Of a DNA stretch of 41,272 nt, positions 17,576 to 24,931 are shown in pieces. How positions within the stretch are numbered: position 1 is the stretch's first letter; each line of letters begins with the position of its first letter. Origin of the DNA: an uncultured Alistipes sp. (GTDB taxonomy: Bacteria; Bacteroidota; Bacteroidia; Bacteroidales; Rikenellaceae). The position numbers and the translations under genes were made by a program. Location of the stretch: assembly GCA_958449275.1 (NCBI GenBank), contig CAUDHE010000008.1:1-41272 (forward strand), read 5' to 3'. The notes beneath the pieces are model-generated. The model was given only the letters and a program-made list of their open reading frames with translations. It searched no databases and was not told where the DNA came from.

Positions 17576-18761
17576 TTATGCCTTTGGTTTGTTCGTCTCT
17601 GAAATGACACATCGTTCTAATGCTATCCACTAAATAGGTTAAAACCCTTTTATCGTTATTATCAATCAACGAAGTCTCTTCACCTGAATGTTTTCCATGA
17701 CTACATAGATTTATGATACGGTTATAGTATGCCTCTTGCGCATCATGAGGCAAGAGTTCTTTCCAACCCGTATATCCAAGAAAAGTGGAAGTCTTCTCCA
17801 ATATTTGACGCAGAAAATTATAGTGATATTTCTTGATTTCACCCGACCTTATAGCCTTTTCAAGTTTTGTCAACAGAAATAGATGATATGAGAACGGCGA
17901 ATCAGCCGTTTGTTCCACGAGAACATATGTCCCGTCATTCTTCTTCTCAAGCCTACGTTTTATGGAGTGCTTAGGTTTATAGCCATAACGGTTATCAGTA
18001 TTATTAAATTCATTGTACAGCACATTATAAAACAACGGATTATGTGTAGTAATGATGAACTTCAACTCTGATTGACTTGACTTTATCAATTCTGCAATGT
18101 TCACTGCCAATTCTATCAAGTGATTTTCATCCAATGAACTTACTGGGTCATCGATAAAAATATATTTCAGGTCATTGAATTGCTCGGTTTCTCGTTCATC
18201 TGGTTCCGATATATTCAGAATTTCTACAATTTGCCTAAGCATACTGTAGAAAACACACCAAATCAGGCAACTCTCTTCTCCCTTTGATATTTTTATATTC
18301 TCTATCTTCTCATCATTACCGCTTTCTACAGAGAAAACAATCTCGGAATAAGCCTTGACAGTAATATCTTTGCCATTTGTATCTTTGGCTGTATATTCCT
18401 CGTTAAAACGTGGTGTCAGTTTGTCATTAGTGTAATGCTGGAAATGAGTTACAATGTTTCTTTCCTGCCCTTGCTCCTTAAGAATCCAGTCAGTAAAACC
18501 GTTTGACTGTATTTTGAGTTTTCTGTTAGAATCTGTATCCAAGTCATTGTCCCAATAGAACAAATCTTCCGTAAAAGCGTTATAATACAAAATTTTTATT
18601 TTCGTATCTTCCAATTCATCATCCGGATTCTTTGGAGAAATCAGTTCCTTGAATTCACGAGACAAACGTGTTTTACCGACACCGTTAAAGGCATAGATCA
18701 ACTGTACCTTCTTGCTGGTGTCTCGTAGAATTTGCGCTATTTCGTTTAATGACTGTCCCAT
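17556..18761 (-). CDS. prrC: PrrC-like anticodon nuclease (latent tRNA ribotoxin)
   Basis: Homologue of E. coli PrrC, which cuts tRNA-Lys at the wobble position when a phage disables the host type I enzyme. The N-terminal ABC-type ATPase has Walker A NGVGKT (26-31), the PrrC-specific block ILYYNAFTEDLFYWDNDL, signature ISKGEES, Walker B and D-loop IFIDDPVSSLDENH, and switch histidine IITTHNP. The C-terminal nuclease keeps the Arg-Glu-His triad as Arg318, Glu322 and His355 (RQILE..., LCSH), almost the spacing of PrrC Arg320/Glu324/His356. Length, 401 aa, matches PrrC (about 396). The gene lies between hsdS and hsdR, exactly as in the EcoprrI locus. I use the ATG at 18761, one base after the hsdS stop; a GTG at 18770 is an alternative. 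Confidence 0.92.
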   Translation of the reverse strand: MGQSLNEIAQILRDTSKKVQLIYAFNGVGKTRLSREFKELISPKNPDDELEDTKIKILYYNAFTEDLFYWDNDLDTDSNRKLKIQSNGFTDWILKEQGQERNIVTHFQHYTNDKLTPRFNEEYTAKDTNGKDITVKAYSEIVFSVESGNDEKIENIKISKGEESCLIWCVFYSMLRQIVEILNISEPDERETEQFNDLKYIFIDDPVSSLDENHLIELAVNIAELIKSSQSELKFIITTHNPLFYNVLYNEFNNTDNRYGYKPKHSIKRRLEKKNDGTYVLVEQTADSPFSYHLFLLTKLEKAIRSGEIKKYHYNFLRQILEKTSTFLGYTGWKELLPHDAQEAYYNRIINLCSHGKHSGEETSLIDNNDKRVLTYLVDSIRTMCHFRDEQTKGINEDEAI

Positions 18762-18762
18762 A

Positions 18763-19401
18763 TTATGCACTTATTTTCTCGTTTCTTGGAAACGACAATA
18801 ATTTGTTCCTATAATATTCGTATTGTTCTTGCACGGCGGTTATCTCTGCAGGAAGACCAGTAGTCAGACTGTTTACTAAAGTCTCAAACTTGTCAAGAAT
18901 GGAAACAATATGCTCTTGTTCGACAATCGGAAGAACAGGGATCGAAAAATCATTTAATTTTTTCATTGAAATACTTTTTACGGTTCCTCCTTCTGCTAAC
19001 TTTGTATAGTTTGTTTTAATTTGAGATTGAGATAATATAAACCTCAAGTACTGTGGAGAAACAATATGTAATTTTGGTTTCAACGCATAAACTCCTTCCT
19101 TAATATTCCAATTGTACGGAGTTTTGTCAATTACAAACATTTCACCTATTGTTCCTGTTCCAGAAAATAGCACATCATTTAATTCAAGATTTGAGCGATT
19201 ATTACATAAAACTCTTGCTGATTCATTAATTCTATCTGTCGAATTGGTAAAGATTAGTTTGCCTCTATTAAATTCACGAATAGTCACATAATAAGAATCT
19301 GCATCTGGTGTATTTAGTTTGAAAAACTGACGAGGATTTAATCCCGTGCGAATAGAATAAAGAACCTCACTCATTTTCATCCAAGTTACACCCCCCCCCA
19401 C
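18763..19401 (-). CDS. hsdS: HsdS, distal half (second target-recognition domain), out of frame with the first half
   Basis: Distal 208 or so residues of a type I specificity subunit. It contains the second target-recognition domain (about 10-165) and the distal conserved helical region (ILDKFETLVNSLTTGLPAEI, then QEQYEYYRNKLLSF). Alone it could start only at a GTG inside the G-run (19401) or at ATG 19380, neither with a good ribosome site. If the G-run had eight rather than nine G, it would read straight on from the proximal half, giving one HsdS of about 430 residues. I therefore read it as the second half of a phase-variable gene, silent in the version shown. Its stop lies one base before the prrC ATG. 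Confidence 0.88.
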   Translation of the reverse strand: MGGGVTWMKMSEVLYSIRTGLNPRQFFKLNTPDADSYYVTIREFNRGKLIFTNSTDRINESARVLCNNRSNLELNDVLFSGTGTIGEMFVIDKTPYNWNIKEGVYALKPKLHIVSPQYLRFILSQSQIKTNYTKLAEGGTVKSISMKKLNDFSIPVLPIVEQEHIVSILDKFETLVNSLTTGLPAEITAVQEQYEYYRNKLLSFPRNEKISA

Positions 19402-20056
19402 TTATACTGCTAAAATTCAACAGTTTATCTCTATAATATTCATATTGTTCTTGTCGCGCTTGCAGCTCCGCTTGCAGCTCCGCTTGCAGCTCCGCTGCAT
19501 ATTCCGCGAAGCGGTCGAGAATTTTTACAATCTCTTCTTGAACTTCAAGAGGTGGAATAGGGATTTCAATTTTTGCAAAATCATATTTAGAAAGTCCGAA
19601 ACGAGTGAGACCTTTCGCCAATTTACAAATCTGTTTTTGAACAATATCTGTTTCAAACAAATATCTAATGAAAAACGAAGTTGTCATATTATACTCAAAT
19701 AGACGCAAACGCATAATATGATAACTATAAACGGTATTAACAAGAGTCTCTGTAACAACAGCTGCATGTCCTATATCATCTCTTGTTTCTGATGTCGGAG
19801 TTATAAATATATCCCCTTTTTCACAAGAACAATCATGAATTTTTTTCGTTGACGCAGATACAATCATTTGCGGAATATTATTGTCAATGTATATTTTTTT
19901 ATATACATCAACATAATTCAACAATCTAACAAGAGTCTGGCCTTCTATGGTTTTTTTATCAACGCCTATATTTTCAAAGGCACCTAAATCTCCTAATTTC
20001 TTATACTCAACCCCATTCGGACAAAGTTTCTGTATTAATTCTTGCAATTTACTCAT
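19367..20056 (-). CDS. hsdS: HsdS, proximal half (first target-recognition domain and central spacer)
   Basis: DNA-specificity subunit of the type I enzyme, present here as a 229-aa half protein. It starts ELIQKLCPNGVEYKKLGDLG, as many type IC HsdS do; residues about 15-165 are the first target-recognition domain. The central conserved helix follows (QEEIVKILDRFAEYAAELQ), with three AELQ repeats at 188-199 and QEQYEYYRDKLLNF. At residues 220-222 three glycines come from the run of nine G (19391-19399), after which the frame leads to a stop seven codons on. Half-size HsdS of type IC enzymes can work as a dimer that recognises a palindromic site, so this form need not be inactive. The start overlaps hsdM by four bases (ATGA). 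Confidence 0.92.
   Translation of the reverse strand: MSKLQELIQKLCPNGVEYKKLGDLGAFENIGVDKKTIEGQTLVRLLNYVDVYKKIYIDNNIPQMIVSASTKKIHDCSCEKGDIFITPTSETRDDIGHAAVVTETLVNTVYSYHIMRLRLFEYNMTTSFFIRYLFETDIVQKQICKLAKGLTRFGLSKYDFAKIEIPIPPLEVQEEIVKILDRFAEYAAELQAELQAELQARQEQYEYYRDKLLNFSSISGGGCNLDENE
19391..19399. repeat. Run of nine G (minus strand) in hsdS, probable phase-variation tract
   Basis: On the coding (minus) strand nine G lie between AGT and TGT. With nine, the proximal half of HsdS ends seven codons later. With eight (or eleven), the codons run AGT-GGG-GGG-GGT-GTA and join the distal half in frame. Long G-runs slip during replication and are known phase-variation switches, for example in hsdS of NgoAV. 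It is the longest G/C run I noticed in this window. Confidence 0.85.
19459..19494. repeat. Three perfect 12-bp repeats encoding AELQ in the HsdS spacer
   Basis: Unit cttgcagctccg (plus strand) occurs three times in a row. On the coding strand each reads Ala-Glu-Leu-Gln in the helix linking the two target-recognition domains. EcoR124I and its relative EcoR124II differ only by two versus three TAEL repeats at the same place, which changes the spacer of the recognition site by one base pair. The repeats could change number by slippage or recombination. Confidence 0.9.
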
Positions 20057-21609
20057 AATTCGTCCTCCTCTAATTCCGCAACTATCTTGTCTATCTCTGC
20101 ACGCAACTCATTCTCACGTGCCACAATCCGATGAATACGCTCGTTCAGTTCCTTGATATTCGTTTTCGGACGAGTGTCTTCTACTTCTATATAACTGCTT
20201 ACCGACAAGTTATAATCATTATCTGCAATAGATTTATAGTTAACTGACTTGGCTATATAATCAACATCTTCCTTTTTGTCGAAAATTTCTATAATCCTGT
20301 CTATATGTTTGTTTTCAAGGATATTGTTGTTTGTTTCTTTGGTAAAGAAACCTTCCCCACTCGCATCTATAAATTGTATCTTTGTATCGGATTTATGTTT
20401 TGAAAGAACCAAGATATTAACAGCTATAGAAGTACCATAAAACAAATTAGATGGCAACGATATGATAGTTTCAATAAAATTGCTGTCAACCAAATACTTC
20501 CTTATTTTTTGCTCCGCTCCTCCGCGATAAAAGATTCCGGGAAAACATACGATAGCAGCCCTTCCTCTGCTTGAAAGGTAACTTAATACGTGAAGTACGA
20601 AAGCAAAATCGGCTTTTGATTTCGGGGCAAGTACTCCGGCAGGAGCAAAACGGTCGTCATTGATAAGCGTGGGGTCATCCGAACCAATCCAATTTACCGA
20701 ATATGGTGGATTGGAAACAATGGCATCAAACGGCTTGTCATCACCGAATTGTGGTTCGATAAGCGTATTCCCGAGCGCAATGTTAAACTTATCGTAATTG
20801 ATGTTGTGCAGGAACATATTCATACGAGCCAAGTTGTAGGTGGTATGATTTATTTCCTGACCAAAGAAACCATCTTCAATGATACGATCTTCAAATTGTT
20901 TCTTGGCTTGCAAAAGCAATGAACCCGAACCTGCGGCTGGGTCGTATATCTTATTAACAGTAGTCTGCCCATGCATGGCAAGCCGTGATATGAGCTTTGA
21001 AACATTCTGTGGTGTAAAAAACTCACCGCCCGACTTTCCGGCATTGGCTGCGTAATTGTTTATGAGAAACTCGTAAGCATCACCGAAAAGGTCTATCTCA
21101 TGTTCCTCAAAACTTCCAAAATCCAATCCTTCTACACCTTTTAAAACAGCCGCCAATCGACTGTTTTTGTTTTCAACGGTATTACCAAGCCTTGTACTGG
21201 TCGTATCAAAATCGGCAAACAGCCCTTTGATATTCTTTTCGGAAGCATAACCATTAGCAGAGCTTTCGATAGAATCGAAGATGGCTTTCAAGTCCGTATT
21301 AAGATTCGGATTTGTATTGGCAGTCTTTACCACATTAGCAAAAAGCTGACTCGGATATATGAAATATCCTTTTGTCTTTACTGCATCATCTTTAATCTCT
21401 GGAGTGATAACGCTATCAGGCAAAGAAGCATAGTCGATACTATCGTCTCCTCCCTCTATATAGTCAGTAAAATTTTCACTGATGAAACGGTAAAATAATG
21501 TGCCTAAAACAAATTGTTTGAAGTCCCATCCGTCAACTGCCCCACGCACCTCATTGGCTATTTTCCAAATCTGAGATTGCAGCTGTTCTCTTTGCTGTAT
21601 ACTTGTCAT
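20053..21609 (-). CDS. hsdM: Type I modification methyltransferase HsdM
   Basis: N6-adenine methyltransferase that, with HsdS, protects the host's sites and forms the core to which HsdR attaches. The 518-aa protein matches the type IC length. It has an N-terminal helical domain (IWKIANEVRGAVDGWDFKQF), the SAM motif DPAAGSG (223-229), and the catalytic NPPY (300-303), the gamma-class order. The C-terminal helical tail (about 480-518) contacts HsdS. The stop overlaps the hsdS start by four bases, and the gene starts 39 bases after the stop of the small HTH regulator. All motifs are intact, so methylation capacity depends on the state of hsdS. Confidence 0.96.
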   Translation of the reverse strand: MTSIQQREQLQSQIWKIANEVRGAVDGWDFKQFVLGTLFYRFISENFTDYIEGGDDSIDYASLPDSVITPEIKDDAVKTKGYFIYPSQLFANVVKTANTNPNLNTDLKAIFDSIESSANGYASEKNIKGLFADFDTTSTRLGNTVENKNSRLAAVLKGVEGLDFGSFEEHEIDLFGDAYEFLINNYAANAGKSGGEFFTPQNVSKLISRLAMHGQTTVNKIYDPAAGSGSLLLQAKKQFEDRIIEDGFFGQEINHTTYNLARMNMFLHNINYDKFNIALGNTLIEPQFGDDKPFDAIVSNPPYSVNWIGSDDPTLINDDRFAPAGVLAPKSKADFAFVLHVLSYLSSRGRAAIVCFPGIFYRGGAEQKIRKYLVDSNFIETIISLPSNLFYGTSIAVNILVLSKHKSDTKIQFIDASGEGFFTKETNNNILENKHIDRIIEIFDKKEDVDYIAKSVNYKSIADNDYNLSVSSYIEVEDTRPKTNIKELNERIHRIVARENELRAEIDKIVAELEEDEL

Positions 21610-21648
21610 TTTATATGCTTCTTGCTAATATTATTAATTAGATAAAAT

Positions 21649-21858
21649 TCACTTGCTCTTATTGATAAGTTCTCTCCGTTCAATATTTAATAGTTCCGCT
21701 ATTCTTGAAAGAGTAACCAAATCAGGCTGTGAAACATTGGTACACCATTTTGATATTGTTGATGGATCTTTCCCCAACTGCTCTGCCAGCCACTTCCCTG
21801 TTTTCTTCTTTTCTACCAAAACCAGCTTAAGTCTATTTATATCTTCCATACCAATCAT
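21649..21858 (-). CDS. Small Cro/C1-type HTH regulator of the type I operon
   Basis: A 69-aa (or 66-aa if it starts at the second ATG, 21849) XRE-family DNA-binding protein. The helix-turn-helix is WLAEQLGKDPSTISKWCTN followed by QPDLVTLSRIAELLNIERRE. It is the first gene of the leftward type I operon and has its own -7 box. Small HTH proteins in this position often act like controller proteins that time expression of restriction after entry into a new host; here this is inferred from position. Confidence 0.82.
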   Translation of the reverse strand: MIGMEDINRLKLVLVEKKKTGKWLAEQLGKDPSTISKWCTNVSQPDLVTLSRIAELLNIERRELINKSK

Positions 21859-21874
21859 TAAATTGAACTATATA

Positions 21875-21882
21875 CAAAGATA
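21875..21882 (-). promoter_or_regulatory. -7 promoter box of the type I R-M operon
   Basis: On the minus strand TATCTTTG fits the Bacteroidota consensus TAnnTTTG and lies 16 bases before the first ATG of the HTH regulator (25 before the second). It is the only good promoter box I see for the leftward operon regulator-hsdM-hsdS-prrC-hsdR. Confidence 0.65.
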
Positions 21883-21965
21883 ATGAATTAATTTGGTTTA
21901 ATAATAAGAGTAACCCACTTTTTATTTTGTGCATATATTTCCCGACTTTGGAGAGAAAGACTTTA

Positions 21966-22013
21966 GCAAGTAGTTGAGGCACCCGAAATATTTCGGGTGC
22001 CTCAACTACTTGC
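21966..22013. repeat. Perfect 48-bp palindrome
   Basis: Two 24-bp arms are exact reverse complements with no spacer; the left arm begins gcaagtagttgaggcacc and the centre is aaatattt. It lies in the 329-base gap between the divergent type I operon and hipBST. A second small hairpin, atgttc/gaacat, follows at 22015-22030. Neither strand has a T-run after it, so it is not a normal terminator. It may be the trace of a terminator, a recombination end or a structured RNA. Confidence 0.85.
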
Positions 22014-22138
22014 CATGTTCGCCTGAACATAAAAATCAAGATGGAAAAGCAGATAATATTTATCTGTAATTTAATACCACCAATAGTATACCCTTTCGAG
22101 TATATTTTACGACAAAAATCACAGATTGTACCCTAAAA

Positions 22139-22173
22139 GGTGCAAATATAAATTATTTCACTATTTTTGCACC
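22139..22173 (+). promoter_or_regulatory. hipBST promoter with overlapping inverted repeat (likely HipB operator)
   Basis: The -7 box tatttttg (22162-22169) sits 18 bases before the hipB ATG. It lies inside the right arm of an inverted repeat: ggtgcaaata (22139-22148) opposite tatttttgcacc (22162-22173), which pair except for two extra T. An operator covering the promoter is what a HipB-type autorepressor would need. Binding is inferred. Confidence 0.6.
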
Positions 22174-22187
22174 CAAAGAGGTATAAT

Positions 22188-22400
22188 ATGCAGACGACAT
22201 TATCGAAATACGTGAAGGCTATGCGCAAGCAGCATCGGCTGACGCAGATCGAGCTATCCGAGAAATCGGGCGTGGGACTGCGATTCGTGCGCGAGTTGGA
22301 GCAAGGGAAACCGACACTGCGGCTGGACAAAGTCAATCAGATTCTCAACTTGTTCGGGGCCGAGATCGGAGTGGTACCGATGACAAAAACGGATGACTGA
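22188..22400 (+). CDS. hipB: HipB-like HTH antitoxin/repressor
   Basis: DNA-binding component of a three-gene HipBST toxin-antitoxin locus, 70 aa. It is a Cro/C1-type helix-turn-helix: RKQHRLTQIELSEKSGVGLR then FVRELEQGKPTLRLDKVNQI. The ATG at 22188 is preferred to an in-frame TTG at 22167, because the TTG lies within the -7 box and the ATG has a gagg ribosome site. The stop overlaps the hipS start (ATGA). It should repress the operon through the inverted repeat at 22139-22173 and may also help hold the toxin inactive. Confidence 0.85.
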   Translation: MQTTLSKYVKAMRKQHRLTQIELSEKSGVGLRFVRELEQGKPTLRLDKVNQILNLFGAEIGVVPMTKTDD

Positions 22401-22729
22401 TGAAACAGGCAGCCATCTACCTCTACGACCGCAAGGCGGGGCTTTTAACCGAGGATGAAAACGGTTACACGTTCCGCTACGATGCCGACTATCTCCGCCT
22501 GCCCGATGCCGAAGCGGTCAGTCTCACGCTGCCGCTTACGGAGCAGGTCTATCGCGACAAAGTACTGTTCCCATTCTTCGACGGATTAATTCCCGAAGGG
22601 TGGCTGCTCGACATTGCCGAAAAGAGTTGGAAAATCGACAACCGCGATCGGATGTCGCTGCTTTTGGCATGCTGCAAAGACTGCATCGGTGCAGTCAGTG
22701 TCGTACCCATCGAATCAAAGGAGGAGTAA
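22400..22729 (+). CDS. hipS: HipS-like protein (HipA N-subdomain 1 as a separate gene)
   Basis: A 109-aa protein equal to the N-terminal subdomain of classical HipA (couple_hipA), encoded alone. It includes the typical LTLPLTEQVYRDKVLFPFFD followed by GLIPEGWLLDIAEK and the end LACCKDCIGAVSVVP, where the family has GxDxxGAV. In the HipBST system of E. coli O127 this small protein is the antitoxin that directly inhibits the kinase. It overlaps hipB by one base and hipT starts one base after its stop, behind the strong ribosome site aaggagga. Confidence 0.85.
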   Translation: MKQAAIYLYDRKAGLLTEDENGYTFRYDADYLRLPDAEAVSLTLPLTEQVYRDKVLFPFFDGLIPEGWLLDIAEKSWKIDNRDRMSLLLACCKDCIGAVSVVPIESKEE

Positions 22730-22730
22730 C

Positions 22731-23669
22731 ATGGAGCGTTGTTTATATTGCTACAAAGAATTGACCGGCGGCGAGCGGGACTTCCACAAGTCCTGCTCCA
22801 AGAAGATTTTCGGCACGCCCGAAGCTCCTTTGCTCCCCTACACGCGCGCCAATATTGCAGAGCTTGCCCGCGAGGTAATCCGCAGCCAAACAACACTGAC
22901 CGGCGTGCAGGCGAAGCTGTCGCTCGACATTGCCAAAGCGGGCAAAGGCACCCCAGAACGCTTTACGATCGTCGGTCTGTGGGGCCGCTATATCCTCAAA
23001 CCGCAGACCGAACATTATCCGCAATTGCCGGAACTGGAAGATTTGACCATGCACATGGCCGAAGCTGCCAAGATGCAGGTCGTCCCCCACTCGCTCGTCC
23101 GCTTTGCCGACGGGGAGTTGTGCTACATCACACGCCGTATCGACCGAGGGCCCCGCGGCGAAAAATATCCGATGGAAGACCTCTGCCAGCTCTCCGAACG
23201 ACTGACCGAACACAAATACAAAGGTTCCTACGAGCAAATCGCCAAAGCGATTCTGCGCTATTCAGCTACCCCGAAACTGGACGTCGTCAATTTCTGGGAG
23301 CAGGTGCTGTTCTCGTGGCTCACCGGCAATGCCGACATGCACCTCAAAAACTTTTCGCTGTATAACCGTAATCAGGGTGTTTATGGACTGACACCGGCTT
23401 ACGACCTGCTATCGACAGCCCTCGTTTTACCCGAAGACACCGAAGAGTTGGCCCTAACGCTGAACGGCCGCAAACGCAAGCTCCGCCGCAGCGATTTCGT
23501 ACAGGCAATGACGGCTTCGGGCATGGACGAAAAGGTGATCGACAACCTATTCAAAAAATTCATCAAGGCCATTCCGAAATGGGACGAATGGATCGACGTT
23601 TCGTTTCTGCCCGACGAAATGAAAGGCAAATACAAGGAACTTATTACAGAAAGAATCGGACGACTATAA
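22731..23669 (+). CDS. hipT: HipT-like serine/threonine kinase toxin
   Basis: A 312-aa HipA-family kinase lacking the N-terminal subdomain, as in HipT. HipA kinases stop growth by phosphorylating aminoacyl-tRNA synthetases (glutamate for HipA, tryptophan for HipT of E. coli). Features in order: a likely zinc site (Cys4, Cys7, His19, Cys22); the serine-containing Gly-rich loop TGVQAKLSL (57-65), where HipT is regulated by autophosphorylation; ATP-binding Lys90 in RYILKPQ; catalytic Asp202 and Asn207 in GNADMHLKNFS; and metal-binding Asp225 in PAYDLLS. The kinase looks active. The ATG at 22731 is fixed by the operon spacing. The target synthetase cannot be deduced here. Confidence 0.88.
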   Translation: MERCLYCYKELTGGERDFHKSCSKKIFGTPEAPLLPYTRANIAELAREVIRSQTTLTGVQAKLSLDIAKAGKGTPERFTIVGLWGRYILKPQTEHYPQLPELEDLTMHMAEAAKMQVVPHSLVRFADGELCYITRRIDRGPRGEKYPMEDLCQLSERLTEHKYKGSYEQIAKAILRYSATPKLDVVNFWEQVLFSWLTGNADMHLKNFSLYNRNQGVYGLTPAYDLLSTALVLPEDTEELALTLNGRKRKLRRSDFVQAMTASGMDEKVIDNLFKKFIKAIPKWDEWIDVSFLPDEMKGKYKELITERIGRL

Positions 23670-23713
23670 CCCACCCAATAGGTCACAAATAACTAAAACC
23701 CCAACTTACTCCA

Positions 23714-24931
23714 ATGAAACGAATCCTACTATTCATATCCATAATAACAAGCTATGCGACTTATGCCCAAGAAAGGATAGATACGCTCTACTACAACAGA
23801 TCGGGCCTACTCGCGCAAAATGCTCTTTTTGCAGATTATTATCGAATAGCTCTTTATCCGGCAGATTCGACCCGTCATAAAGAATTCAAAGATTTCTATA
23901 ATTCGGGAGAATTACGCAAAGACGGGTATTTTCTGACCATTGATAGTCTCGATGATAACAAAACCATATTCGACGGAGAGGTACAGTCCTATTTCCGGAA
24001 CAGTAATATCTCGGAAAAGTCCCACTATATGAACGGCCGACTGCACGGCGAATACACACGCTATAACGATGAAGGGAAATTGACGACACACGCCTTTTAT
24101 CAGGATGGAGAATTATCCGGAACATGTAAAACCTATAACGAGGACGGTTCCTGCCGAATTGTTGAATACAATGTCGGCAAACCGATCCACGACTATTATT
24201 TGTTGTCGGATGGCAATGGGAACACGCTGAAATTCCGAATCGCAGACGACATGCCGGTCTGGGAATCCCCGGCAATTGCAGAACGATTCGTCGACTATCG
24301 GGACGGCACACCGTGGGAAGTCTATTTCAAAAACGGTATTACTATCGCCCTGACAAACTCCGTTGTCAAAGATTACGGTAAATGGCACCGAATCGATTTG
24401 GTTATCTCCAATAATTCTACAACACCCATCGAATTCGTTCCGGAATCAAATATTGCAGCATATTCCGCAGACAATCAAGGCATGATTACCGATTTGCAAA
24501 TCTGGACATGCGACGCGTACATGAAAAAGGTGAAGCGAGCCCAAACATGGGCTGCTATCGCCATGGGATTGAGCGAAGGCATGGCATCTGCCGGCGCAGG
24601 ATATTCGACATCGACCACATCCGGATACAGCAACCGTACTGGCCACTTTTCCTATACAACAACGACTTATAACGCAACAGCCGCTTATCAAGCCAATTTA
24701 GCCTCGCAACAGCAATTAGCCAATTTCAGCCAAGCCCTGCAAGAAGAAAAAAACATCAAGCAGATGGGCTATATGAAGCAAAATACGATCTATCCCGGCG
24801 AATCCGTATCGGGATATGTCCATGTAGCACGGGTCAAAGGCGAACGCGTCGTTTTCGTAATCAACATCGAAGGAGCTGAATATCTCTACGAATGGAGATT
24901 CGATAAAAAAGCAGCCTATCTTATTGATTAG
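23714..24931 (+). CDS. Secreted protein with YwqK/MORN_2-type repeats
   Basis: A 405-aa protein with a signal peptide (MKRILLFISIITSYATYAQ, cleaved near residue 19). Residues about 55-160 hold YwqK/MORN_2-type repeats, with the pattern YNSGELRKDGYF, YMNGRLHGEYTRYNDEGKLT and YQDGELSGTCKTYNEDGS. A middle domain of unknown type follows (190-270). Then comes a Ser/Thr/Tyr-rich segment (about 290-325) and a C-terminal beta domain. It starts 45 bases after hipT on the same strand but has no obvious link to it. Such repeat proteins are common in Bacteroidota envelopes; the function is unknown. Confidence 0.75.
   Translation: MKRILLFISIITSYATYAQERIDTLYYNRSGLLAQNALFADYYRIALYPADSTRHKEFKDFYNSGELRKDGYFLTIDSLDDNKTIFDGEVQSYFRNSNISEKSHYMNGRLHGEYTRYNDEGKLTTHAFYQDGELSGTCKTYNEDGSCRIVEYNVGKPIHDYYLLSDGNGNTLKFRIADDMPVWESPAIAERFVDYRDGTPWEVYFKNGITIALTNSVVKDYGKWHRIDLVISNNSTTPIEFVPESNIAAYSADNQGMITDLQIWTCDAYMKKVKRAQTWAAIAMGLSEGMASAGAGYSTSTTSGYSNRTGHFSYTTTTYNATAAYQANLASQQQLANFSQALQEEKNIKQMGYMKQNTIYPGESVSGYVHVARVKGERVVFVINIEGAEYLYEWRFDKKAAYLID

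Noticed and set aside
18763..19401. The distal HsdS half as an independent second specificity gene
   Set aside because: It has no start with a ribosome site, begins inside the G-run, and completes the proximal half exactly after a one-base change.
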